19,018 bases of DNA from Lentisphaeria bacterium UBA7640 (GTDB taxonomy: Bacteria > Verrucomicrobiota > Lentisphaeria > Victivallales > Victivallaceae), in NCBI GenBank assembly GCA_002483765.1, contig DLIO01000072.1, forward strand, positions 15,332-34,349. The letters run 5' to 3'. Below the pieces are notes generated by a model, which saw nothing but the letters and a program-made list of their open reading frames with translations, was not told where the DNA came from and ran no database searches. Both the position numbers and the translations under genes were made by a program. Each line of letters begins with the position of its first letter. Within the stretch, counting starts at the first letter, position 1. This document shows positions 7,078 to 14,865 of the stretch, one piece after another.

Positions 7078-9879
7078 ATGGCTGAAAATAAATTAGTAAT
7101 CGTAGAGTCTCCGACTAAAGCTCGGACAATCGGCAAGATGTTGGGCAAAGGGTATACAATCATGGCCTCGATGGGGCATATTCGCGATTTACCTGAACGC
7201 ACTCTAGGGGTTGACATTAAAAATGATTTTAAAATGGAGTACGTTGAGAGCGAACGTGGCGCAAAAGTGATCAAAGAGCTAAAAGCTGCCAGTAAAAAGG
7301 CCGACGCCATATATTTAGCTCCCGACCCTGACCGCGAAGGCGAAGCGATTGCTTGGCACTTAAAAGAAGTACTCAGCAAACAAAACAAGAAGAGCGTATT
7401 TCATCGCGTGGCTTTCCATGAAATCACCAAAAGTGCGATTGATAAAGCTTTTAAAGCCGCTTCAGACATCAATATGGACTTGGTTGATGCTCAACAAGCA
7501 CGCCGGGTCATTGACCGTCTTGTCGGTTACAAAGTAAGCCCGATGGTGAAACGCAACGTCACGGGTGGCAGTAGTGCTGGCCGCGTTCAGTCGGTGGCAC
7601 TGTTATTGGCTTGCGAACGCGAAGAGCAAATTCGCAAATTTATTCCTGAAGAATATTGGGATTTCACTGGAACCTTTAAGGCCACTTCTGGAGATTCATT
7701 TGACGCAAAAATGTTCAGAATCGCCGATAAAAAAGCGGTTATCTCTAATGGTGAACAAGCCGCCGCTGCAGTTGCAGCACTTGAAAACAATCGGGATTCC
7801 CAAATCAGCGCGATTGACACTGTGCCAAAACGTCGTCACGCTGCGCCACCATATATAACTAGTACTTTACAGCAAAGTGCCAACTCGTTGCTAAAAATGT
7901 CAGCAACTCGGACTATGCAAATTGCGCAACAGCTCTACGAAGGGATTGATGTCAGCGGAGATTCTTCCGGTTTGATTACCTATATGCGTACCGACTCGGT
8001 AAACATTGCCCAAGAAGCTCGTAATAGTTGTCGTGAATTTATTCAAAAAACTTACGGCAACGAATATTTACCGGCCAAACCGAATTTCTATAAAAGTGGC
8101 AAAGCGGCACAAGAAGCACATGAAGCCATCCGACCGACCGATATTACCCGTACCCCTGAAATGATGGCGAAATATCTCGACCATAATCAACTACGGGTTT
8201 ACACTATAATTTGGCGACGTTTTGTCGCCAGTCAGATGAAGCCATGCGAACAAAGTCAAACTACGGTTACGGTCAGCGTCGCTGGCGCAGATGGGAAGAA
8301 TTATGAATTCCGAGCCAGCGCATTAGTAACGACTTTCCCAGGCTTTATGAAAGTCAATGAGAGCCAGAGAAATACTGACGAAGAAAAATTAGAGATGTTT
8401 GGCCGTTTAAAGAAAGAACAAAGTTGCCAAATGACCAAGCTTGACCCCGTTCAGAAATTCACCGAGCCACCTTCGCGTTACTCCGAGGCAAGCTTAATCA
8501 AGGAACTTGAAGCGCGTGGTGTCGGACGTCCATCAACTTACGCGACCATTATCCGCACCATCCAACTTCGCGAATACGTTACCCAGACCAAAGGGATTTT
8601 GACCCCTACTGATTCTGGTATGAAAGTTAATGAATTCTTGCAACATGCGCTTCCTGAACTAATTAATGTCGATTACACATCAAAAATGGAAGAAGACCTT
8701 GACCAAGTTGAGGAAGGGAACTTGAAGTGGACCGGCATGTTGCAGGATTTTCATGAAAAATTTTTAATCTGGTTAAAACATGCGAAAAAAAGCAATAGCG
8801 TGGAACCGAAAAGGGTAAAAGCCCTCTTGGATATGTTTAGTGACGTAAAATGGGACCCACCACGCAAAATCGGCAAAAAAGTTTATGACGATCAAAAGTT
8901 TTATGAATCTTTGGTTGAAGATTTTGATAAAACCAAACAATGTACAAAGCGTCAGTGGGGTGCAGTTTTAACATTGGCAGTGCATTATGCACAACAGCTC
9001 GGTAATGTCAAAACAGCCCTACAAGAAGCAGGAATGCCACCCGCAGAGATTGATGAATTATTAAAAACTTACAAAGAGCGCGAACAAAGTCGCAAAGAAA
9101 AAATGGCCGACGACGACGAAGTCGCAAAAAACGAGCGTATCTTTGCACTATTAAAGGATATAGAACTGGAAAAAGAGCGTCCTGCCGGACGTGGCGGTAA
9201 AGCCTTCAACGAAGAGAAGTTCTTCAAATCCTTGAAAGACCAAGCATTATCAGGTAAGATTTTAAGCCCAAAACAAAATTCCGCTTTGCTTACAATTGTA
9301 AAACGACATAGTGAATCCATTACAGAATTCGCTGAAGTTTGTCAATTGCTTGGAGCTGATATTGGCGAGGTCAAACGTGAACTCAGCGAAAAATCAGAGT
9401 TTCAAGAAATTTACAATAAAGTTTTTCCTATGTTTGATAAAGTCGAATGGGCTAAGCCGAGTGGCCGTAGCCGTAAAAATGACGAAGCTTTTTTCAAGTC
9501 GTTAAAATCGCAAGCTTTGAACGGTAAAATATTATCGGAAAAACAAGTTGCGGCGTTGGTTAAATTGGCAACAAAATATCAGGAATTAATGCCTGAATAT
9601 GCAGAGTTCTGCAAGTTGATGGGAGTTGACCCAACCAGTGCAACGGAAGAAAAAGGCACTGAGTCACTAAGCGCCGCTGATCGCGCAAAATTAGACGAGA
9701 TGCTAAAATTTATGGATGGCATTACGGAATGGGAAAAACCGATAAAACGCGGCAAAAAAACCTTCAGTGATGAAAAATTTTACCAATCACTGAAGAAACA
9801 GTTCGAGTCAGGCAAAGCGCTCAGCGAAAAACAGGTTTCCGCTTTACAAAAAATGATAAGTAAATACCAAGCTGATTAA
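7078..9879 (+). CDS. topA: DNA topoisomerase I (type IA) with four-repeat C-terminus
   Basis: Relaxes negative supercoils by single-strand passage. The catalytic core is complete: N-terminal TOPRIM domain with Glu10 (VIVESPTKA) and Asp83/Asp85/Glu87 (DPDREGEAIAWHL), RRVIDRLVGYKVSP around 140-155, and the catalytic tyrosine Tyr302 in GLITYMRTDSV. The core ends near residue 570. The remaining ~355 residues lack the CxxC zinc fingers of E. coli TopA. Instead they hold four copies of a module (about 580-640, 686-755, 780-850, 870-933) with a W-x-x-P start, F-[FY]-x-SLK and a GKxLSxKQxxAL helix. Acidic and basic linkers separate them. No good Shine-Dalgarno precedes the ATG at 7078; translation may be coupled to the thioesterase gene 18 bp upstream. 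Confidence 0.96.
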   Translation: MAENKLVIVESPTKARTIGKMLGKGYTIMASMGHIRDLPERTLGVDIKNDFKMEYVESERGAKVIKELKAASKKADAIYLAPDPDREGEAIAWHLKEVLSKQNKKSVFHRVAFHEITKSAIDKAFKAASDINMDLVDAQQARRVIDRLVGYKVSPMVKRNVTGGSSAGRVQSVALLLACEREEQIRKFIPEEYWDFTGTFKATSGDSFDAKMFRIADKKAVISNGEQAAAAVAALENNRDSQISAIDTVPKRRHAAPPYITSTLQQSANSLLKMSATRTMQIAQQLYEGIDVSGDSSGLITYMRTDSVNIAQEARNSCREFIQKTYGNEYLPAKPNFYKSGKAAQEAHEAIRPTDITRTPEMMAKYLDHNQLRVYTIIWRRFVASQMKPCEQSQTTVTVSVAGADGKNYEFRASALVTTFPGFMKVNESQRNTDEEKLEMFGRLKKEQSCQMTKLDPVQKFTEPPSRYSEASLIKELEARGVGRPSTYATIIRTIQLREYVTQTKGILTPTDSGMKVNEFLQHALPELINVDYTSKMEEDLDQVEEGNLKWTGMLQDFHEKFLIWLKHAKKSNSVEPKRVKALLDMFSDVKWDPPRKIGKKVYDDQKFYESLVEDFDKTKQCTKRQWGAVLTLAVHYAQQLGNVKTALQEAGMPPAEIDELLKTYKEREQSRKEKMADDDEVAKNERIFALLKDIELEKERPAGRGGKAFNEEKFFKSLKDQALSGKILSPKQNSALLTIVKRHSESITEFAEVCQLLGADIGEVKRELSEKSEFQEIYNKVFPMFDKVEWAKPSGRSRKNDEAFFKSLKSQALNGKILSEKQVAALVKLATKYQELMPEYAEFCKLMGVDPTSATEEKGTESLSAADRAKLDEMLKFMDGITEWEKPIKRGKKTFSDEKFYQSLKKQFESGKALSEKQVSALQKMISKYQAD
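8815..9879 (+). other. Four-module C-terminal region of TopA
   Basis: This stretch encodes TopA residues 580-933. Four modules about 93-106 residues apart share a consensus: a short helix, W-x-x-P, a basic turn with Gly/Arg/Lys, a Phe-rich helix (FFxSLKxQ), then GKxLSxKQxxAL with a trailing helix ending KY. In copy 2 the tryptophan is replaced. The only cysteines (KQC, EVC, EFC) are not paired as zinc ligands. The modules are probably DNA-binding replacements for the usual C-terminal domains; that function is inferred from position only. Confidence 0.85.
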
Positions 9880-9910
9880 TCACTTTGATTAATTAGTTAT
9901 TCGGTGGTAC

Positions 9911-9941
9911 AATTCGCGCGCGCATAATGCGCGCGCGAATT
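9911..9941. repeat. GC-rich intergenic palindrome (copy 3), perfect
   Basis: Arms AATTCGCGCGCGCAT (9911-9925) and its exact complement (9927-9941) surround a single central A. It lies between the convergent ends of topA and the SurA-like gene, 31 bp from each stop codon. It may act as a terminator or cruciform, but no T tract follows in either direction, and the same element occurs elsewhere in a non-convergent gap. Confidence 0.95.
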
Positions 9942-9972
9942 TACAATTGATTATTTGATACAAAAACAACCT

Positions 9973-10935
9973 TTAGCGATAGTAGCGGATTATCGCGTTA
10001 GTCTTTAATTCGGAGACATAGCGCTTCACTGCTTCATCGCGTAATTCATTTTCGATCTCTTTATATAATTTTCCGCCGACATCTTCAAATGATTTTACAC
10101 GCCCCTCTTCACGTCCGGTTAGGTATAAAAAATAAACGCCCTCGTCAGTCGTTATTGAACCGCTGAACTTTCCCACCTCCAGCGTCTTTAATACCTCTTT
10201 AAACTCTTTACGCAGTGATTTCTCATCAATCCAGCCGAGGTCACCACCTTGTTCTGGACTCGGCCCATCAGTGTACAGTTCAGCCAACACATTAAATTTC
10301 TCTGGAGTTTTTTTGAGATTATCCTCAATATCATTGAGTGCCTTTTGATAGTCGGTTCGATCTTTTTTAAGATAAATCACCGACATCTTTATCTGCGGTT
10401 GAATTGTGAATTTTTCGAGATTATTGTTATAATATTCATGAATTTCTCGCGGAGTCAGATTAACATGTCGATAACAATAACTACCAATCAATGATTGTAC
10501 AATTAAACGTTCGGTGGCTTTGCGACGTAATTCAGCTAATGACGTTCCCATATCTTTAGCTTTTAACTCCAGTTCGCGACGCGTTCCACAATTAAACTCC
10601 TGAGACAGATCATCAAGCATACCCTCGATAAATTGATTTGGAATATCAAATGGTTTTTTTTGATAGTCATCGAGAATCAGTTGTCGTTTAATTAATTCAT
10701 CCAAAACACCCATGCGGTGTTTGCGGATCGCATCAAACAGCTCTTTTCCACTGTGCACCACTGCTAACCTCGCTTCAGCATGCCGACTTTCATAAAGCAC
10801 GTCCATCAAGCTGATCGGGGTTCCATTGACTGACACTAGGATCGAATCAATTCGCATCTCTTTAGCATCCTCTGCCGCCGTGAGGCAAGCGCAAACGCTA
10901 ACAATAGCCAACAACAATATTATTAATAATCTCAT
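9973..10935 (-). CDS. Periplasmic SurA/PrsA-like peptidyl-prolyl isomerase (parvulin)
   Basis: Predicted extracytoplasmic folding chaperone and proline isomerase, possibly for outer-membrane or secreted proteins. The 320-residue protein begins with a signal peptide (hydrophobic residues 3-19, cleavage near 20-21). A SurA-type N-terminal chaperone region follows, with VNGTPISLMDV at 36-46. One parvulin domain spans about 180-275 with the hallmark GGDLGWI at 230-236 and a GVYFLYLTG strand. A C-terminal helix (ENELRDEAVKRYVSELK) completes the chaperone fold. It has one PPIase domain where E. coli SurA has two, and is shorter. The start overlaps the upstream membrane-protein stop in an ATGA junction. 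It is the last gene of the thyX-pdxA operon; surA-pdxA linkage is also known in enterobacteria, though in the opposite order. Confidence 0.87.
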   Translation of the reverse strand: MRLLIILLLAIVSVCACLTAAEDAKEMRIDSILVSVNGTPISLMDVLYESRHAEARLAVVHSGKELFDAIRKHRMGVLDELIKRQLILDDYQKKPFDIPNQFIEGMLDDLSQEFNCGTRRELELKAKDMGTSLAELRRKATERLIVQSLIGSYCYRHVNLTPREIHEYYNNNLEKFTIQPQIKMSVIYLKKDRTDYQKALNDIEDNLKKTPEKFNVLAELYTDGPSPEQGGDLGWIDEKSLRKEFKEVLKTLEVGKFSGSITTDEGVYFLYLTGREEGRVKSFEDVGGKLYKEIENELRDEAVKRYVSELKTNAIIRYYR

Positions 10936-13013
10936 AACTTTCCCTGTGTCTTATGTGCCGTGCCCGTCATTACAAGAGCACTCAGGCGCAACAGCATTAA
11001 TAAAGCTCCACATAAAAACATGTTACCACCATTTAAAAGTATAAACAGCATCACAGTCATTCCATAAAAACCTCCTGCAAATTGCCATTTAACCAACAAA
11101 GCCGGATTCATAGAGGTCAAGCGATGTTCTAACTCCACGCCAATCAGTCCACATGATATACTCATCAATGCAATGGCAGTAGGTGCGACAAATCTCCAAT
11201 ATGTACCGAAATCACAAAACATCAAAAGCGGTAAAAAACAGGAACCCACGGCAATGATTATTCGTAACATTCGTACCGTTGGAAAAACCCGCCCAAACGC
11301 TGCAAGCCCGCATAACCCTAGTAATAATCCAGTCATCTGATAAATTGCACCACCATTCCAATACAGTAAAACGATTATAAAATAAAAAAGACCCGCGCCG
11401 TAAAAACCATTTTCGAATGCTCCGAATGCTGACTCGCCATTTCCGTGGCGACCTAGCCAGAAACGAAAAGACCAATATATTCCAACCAGCAGTGTTAATA
11501 GCAATACTAGCCAGTATGAAAACTCATAATTCTTCGATGGCATTATGCCACCAATCCAACTATCAAGCGTCTCAGTCCTGCGGAATTTAGTCGAACGTTC
11601 AGGCTGCGAATAAAGGATTTCAAAAACACCGTCGGGTAACGGTACGCTACCGCTAATCAATTCACGATAATTTTCAAAGCGTTGAGCTAAAACGCTAATA
11701 TCTCCACTCAACGGTTGCGTTCCTCCAATCATAATATCATTCCCCCCTGGAGCTCGAAGATTGTATGGAAAGTGTTTTTTTATCAGTTCGCCGCACTCCA
11801 ATAATGGACCGGCAAGTACGCCACCGGGTTCCAATCGTTCTTTGGCTAACTCAATAAATTCCTCGACACCTGCTTGCTGGATTAAAAAATCATCTAACAC
11901 AATTACTGCGTCAAATCTACGATCAATCCGCCGGAGGTATTCAACTGGACAAATATTGACAAAGCTGCTTTTGAAGTAGGGTGGAGCAAATAATTTTTTT
12001 TCTTGTCCAAAATCGAATAGACTTTTGAATGGATAAAGAACTTCAACATTTATGACCTGAGGCAGATTCTCCAAAATTCCAACGCCGTTGTGGAACGGCA
12101 ACGCCACCAATAGAATTCGCTGGTAAGGACGCCTAACCTGAAGGCTAACCGATAGCAATGCCGCTGTCCCACGTTTTGCATCATCTGGAAGCTTCCAGAG
12201 TTGTTGCCGATTAAGAGTTATTTGGTATTCTGAACTGCCATTTGGGGCTTGTTTATGACGTTCGAAAAAACTCATCCGTCCAGAAGTCATCTCCACCGAG
12301 CGTAGGTGCTGCCAACCTGGAAAATATTCAGTTAAACCTGCGCTTTGAAGATATCCATTACCAAAAATCGCAACGAAGTTCAATAGAGCCAGTCCAAGCG
12401 CGATCAATAAAATTATTTTGCGTGAACGTTTTCCCTTGATCAGCTTTAGAGTACCGATAGCGCTCCACAAAATCAAGCCTAAACCGACGCCCAACAACAA
12501 TACTTGCAGCATCATCAGCCGCTCAACCGCTAACGCCAAAACCGCGCCACCAGTAAGTATACCTAACGCCAACCCGACAATATTTAAATTGCGCCGAAAA
12601 GGCCATGAGTCACAACTCAGAACAGAAGCAGTTGCGCCTCCCCATAAGCCAATCGGCAAAGTCATCAGTACCACTGGCAACAGCGGAATCTTGAAAGTTC
12701 CTAGAAACATGGGATAAATCATGATTTGTTCAATCATAAACGAGGCTATTGAGATCGTCGGCAAGGTCATAATTAAAATTGAAACTGCCATTATAGAGCG
12801 CTTATTGCCCAAAGACCATGCTGGTGCTAATACCATGCTCCCCAAATAACCCCAGAGCAACAAAAAAGTCGACATCAAACCAAAGCCGATAGCGGTAGAC
12901 TCCGAACCCGCCAGTGCATCTCTAAACAAAGTAGTGATGACCAAAATAAGAAAAAAACCGGTAAAAGTTAATAAAAAGAATCTGAGCCCTGTTTTTTCAA
13001 AAGAGTTATCCAT
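10932..13013 (-). CDS. Polytopic membrane protein with degenerate spermidine-synthase-like domain
   Basis: Three parts are visible in this 693-residue protein. The N-terminal part (to about residue 245) has roughly seven hydrophobic segments. A soluble middle part (about 250-490) follows, then a second group of about six membrane segments. The middle has the look of a Rossmann-like spermidine-synthase domain: ILLVALPFHNGVGILENL, a later RRFDAVIVLDDFLIQQ, and RLEPGGVLAGPL. The glycine-rich SAM/dcAdoMet loop (usually GGGDGG) is not intact, so polyamine synthesis is doubtful. The frame is open up to 13130, but the ATG at 13013 is preferred: it has GGAG just upstream and avoids translating conserved pdxA codons in a second frame. 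It overlaps pdxA by 8 bp and the SurA-like gene by 4 bp. Role unknown. Confidence 0.7.
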   Translation of the reverse strand: MDNSFEKTGLRFFLLTFTGFFLILVITTLFRDALAGSESTAIGFGLMSTFLLLWGYLGSMVLAPAWSLGNKRSIMAVSILIMTLPTISIASFMIEQIMIYPMFLGTFKIPLLPVVLMTLPIGLWGGATASVLSCDSWPFRRNLNIVGLALGILTGGAVLALAVERLMMLQVLLLGVGLGLILWSAIGTLKLIKGKRSRKIILLIALGLALLNFVAIFGNGYLQSAGLTEYFPGWQHLRSVEMTSGRMSFFERHKQAPNGSSEYQITLNRQQLWKLPDDAKRGTAALLSVSLQVRRPYQRILLVALPFHNGVGILENLPQVINVEVLYPFKSLFDFGQEKKLFAPPYFKSSFVNICPVEYLRRIDRRFDAVIVLDDFLIQQAGVEEFIELAKERLEPGGVLAGPLLECGELIKKHFPYNLRAPGGNDIMIGGTQPLSGDISVLAQRFENYRELISGSVPLPDGVFEILYSQPERSTKFRRTETLDSWIGGIMPSKNYEFSYWLVLLLTLLVGIYWSFRFWLGRHGNGESAFGAFENGFYGAGLFYFIIVLLYWNGGAIYQMTGLLLGLCGLAAFGRVFPTVRMLRIIIAVGSCFLPLLMFCDFGTYWRFVAPTAIALMSISCGLIGVELEHRLTSMNPALLVKWQFAGGFYGMTVMLFILLNGGNMFLCGALLMLLRLSALVMTGTAHKTQGKL

Positions 13014-13965
13014 CAGCAACTCCAGTTGCTTTCCCAGTACGCAAAGCCGCCAATTTAAGTGCAGCACATAAACTGCCCAAATCAGCGCGCCCAAGCCATG
13101 CAATTTCAAACGCAGTGCCATGATCCACACTGGTGCGGATTAACGGCAAACCAAGTGTGGAGTTAACCCCACGATCAAATGCCAACATTTTAAATGGGAT
13201 ATGACCCTGATCATGATACATCGATATTATCCCGTCAAAACGATTGCGGATATCTTCGATAAATAACACATCAGGTGGAAAAGGTCCTTCAATGTTGATC
13301 CCTCGCGCGCGCAAAACCTCCAGAGCAGGTTTAACAATCTCTTCATCCTCACGTCCCATGTAACCTTGCTCGCCAGCATGTGGATTCAGTGCTGCGGCTG
13401 CTAATAACGGCTCGGCCACACCTTCCCGCAAAATAACTTCGTGCAAAAGTTCAGCAACTTCGATGATGCGTTCTTTGGTGACAGCCCTAGAGACTTCACC
13501 TAGAGGAATATGAGTAGTCACAAATGCTACTCTTAAATGACCAGCAGACTGCATCATCGCATAACTTTTGCAGTTACACAATTCAGCAATTAACTCAGTA
13601 TGGCCGGTAAATGGTATTCCTGACAGATTAACCGAAGCTTTGTTCATTGGAGTGGTCACGATTGCATCCATTTTGCCATTCAAAACATCACGAACTGCGG
13701 CTTTAACTGTATTCAACGCCGCCACACCACAGCAAGCATTCTCTTTACCTGGCACGAATTCGGAAAATCTCAGGTCACAAGTGGCTTCAACGACTGGCAT
13801 AACACCGTCGCTAAAACGTTGCGCAGCCTCCGCGATCACATCCGGACAACCGTAGACTACGATATCCATCAACGCGCGAATTTCTGGCAATTGCGCAACA
13901 CGCACCACTTGTTCTGGGCCAATTCCAGCGGGGTCGCCCATGGTTAATGCAATTTTTGGACGCAT
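13006..13965 (-). CDS. pdxA: 4-hydroxythreonine-4-phosphate dehydrogenase
   Basis: NAD-dependent oxidation of 4-phosphohydroxy-threonine in the DXP-dependent pyridoxal-phosphate pathway; cytoplasmic. From the chosen start the protein has 319 residues, close to the family length. Motifs: TMGDPAGIGPE (8-18), TTPMNKA and GHTE with His122, and metal-ligand histidines His152 (THIPL), His196 (NPHAGE) and His251 (MYHDQGH). The conserved end DHGTAFEIA is at 281-289. The frame is open to 14010, but that part lies inside thyX. The ATG at 13965 starts only 4 bp after the thyX stop and gives the standard MRPKIALTMGDP beginning. Second gene of the thyX operon. Confidence 0.95.
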   Translation of the reverse strand: MRPKIALTMGDPAGIGPEQVVRVAQLPEIRALMDIVVYGCPDVIAEAAQRFSDGVMPVVEATCDLRFSEFVPGKENACCGVAALNTVKAAVRDVLNGKMDAIVTTPMNKASVNLSGIPFTGHTELIAELCNCKSYAMMQSAGHLRVAFVTTHIPLGEVSRAVTKERIIEVAELLHEVILREGVAEPLLAAAALNPHAGEQGYMGREDEEIVKPALEVLRARGINIEGPFPPDVLFIEDIRNRFDGIISMYHDQGHIPFKMLAFDRGVNSTLGLPLIRTSVDHGTAFEIAWLGRADLGSLCAALKLAALRTGKATGVADG

Positions 13966-13969
13966 TTTT

Positions 13970-14665
13970 TTACCAGCTCTGCCCTTTGGAAGCAAAGTAA
14001 TTTGCCACATTTGGGATCAACGGCTTAATCAATTTTTTGATTGCAACCGCATATTCACGAATCTCAGATTGCGCATGTTCGCTATCGCGAAGCTCGAGGA
14101 AGTGCAACAAATTATTCAGATCCACGGTACCCCAGAAAGTCACCATCATATTTTGCGACAATACACCGCGCGCCTGTTCCCGGCATACTCCAGCCGCCAT
14201 TAATTCGTTGTAGAGTGCTAAACCCTGATTGTTGTGTTCGCTGATTTTTTCAAGCATTTTTTTATCATCAAAACCCTCAACCTCGATTGAGGCTTGACGA
14301 TTTACTTCAGCCTGAGCACGCAAACTTGGAGGAGTAAAAAAGCCAATATCAATTTCAGTATAACGTCGTGAAATCTCGTTATAACTCCAAGTCCGGTGGC
14401 GATGCCACTGCCCACGCACAAACAGAGGACACTGAACGCTAAAAGTAAAAACAACATGTTCAAGTGGGCTAGTATGACGATTTTCAATTAGATACTCAAG
14501 TAATTTGACATCCTTTTCATCGACGCTGTCTTTTAATTTCCCAAACGAAACCCGGGCCGCATTTAAAATTGAAGCCTCTGTACCCAAATGATCAATCAAT
14601 CCGACCCATCCCTGCCCGTCCAAAACTTTAACGTGGTTAGTTGGTGGCACATTTAAACGTTGCAT
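13970..14665 (-). CDS. thyX: FAD-dependent thymidylate synthase
   Basis: Makes dTMP from dUMP using methylene-tetrahydrofolate and FAD/NADPH; the alternative to ThyA. The 231 residues contain an exact copy of the family signature RHRxxSxNExSxRY at 89-102 and the C-terminal RDSEHAQSEIR flavin/substrate motif. Length is typical. The start at 14665 is preceded by a near-perfect Shine-Dalgarno (AGGAGGT, 14671-14677). First gene of a four-gene operon (thyX, pdxA, membrane protein, SurA-like) with gaps from +4 to -8 bp. No thyA is in the window. Confidence 0.97.
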   Translation of the reverse strand: MQRLNVPPTNHVKVLDGQGWVGLIDHLGTEASILNAARVSFGKLKDSVDEKDVKLLEYLIENRHTSPLEHVVFTFSVQCPLFVRGQWHRHRTWSYNEISRRYTEIDIGFFTPPSLRAQAEVNRQASIEVEGFDDKKMLEKISEHNNQGLALYNELMAAGVCREQARGVLSQNMMVTFWGTVDLNNLLHFLELRDSEHAQSEIREYAVAIKKLIKPLIPNVANYFASKGQSW

Positions 14666-14712
14666 ATAAGACCTCCTAATTATTTTTAAAAAATGATAAA
14701 ATTTAGAAAGTC

Positions 14713-14741
14713 AAAATACCGCCAAAACCGCATTAATTCAA
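14713..14741 (-). promoter_or_regulatory. Probable promoter of the thyX operon
   Basis: On the minus strand TTGAAT (14741-14736), a 17-bp spacer and TATTTT (14718-14713) fit a housekeeping promoter. The start would be near 14706, leaving a leader of about 40 bases before the thyX ATG with its AGGAGGT site. Confidence 0.5.
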
Positions 14742-14794
14742 CACAAAAGAACGCTTATTCGCAAAAACCAGGAAAAGTACAACGCCAATTTGGT

Positions 14795-14822
14795 TTGTTT
14801 TCTTTTTATATGTGTGTATATT
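14795..14822 (+). promoter_or_regulatory. Possible promoter of fucI
   Basis: TTGTTT (14795-14800), a 16-bp spacer and TATATT (14817-14822) on the + strand. The start would be near 14829, about 37 bases before the ATG. The surrounding T-rich sequence makes the -35 assignment uncertain. Confidence 0.4.
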
Positions 14823-14865
14823 CCACTTAATGCATCCCCATCAACCTAAAAACAGGAGATTTTAG

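Noticed and set aside
13014..13130. N-terminal extension of the membrane protein to 13130.
   Set aside because: The added 39 codons overlap the conserved end of PdxA in another frame, whereas the ATG at 13013 has a good GGAG site and a sensible hydrophobic start.
13303..13313. TCGCGCGCGCA inside pdxA matches part of the intergenic palindrome arm.
   Set aside because: Only half an arm, with no inverted partner. It encodes Leu-Arg-Ala-Arg-Gly at a variable site, so coincidence from arginine and alanine codons is likely.
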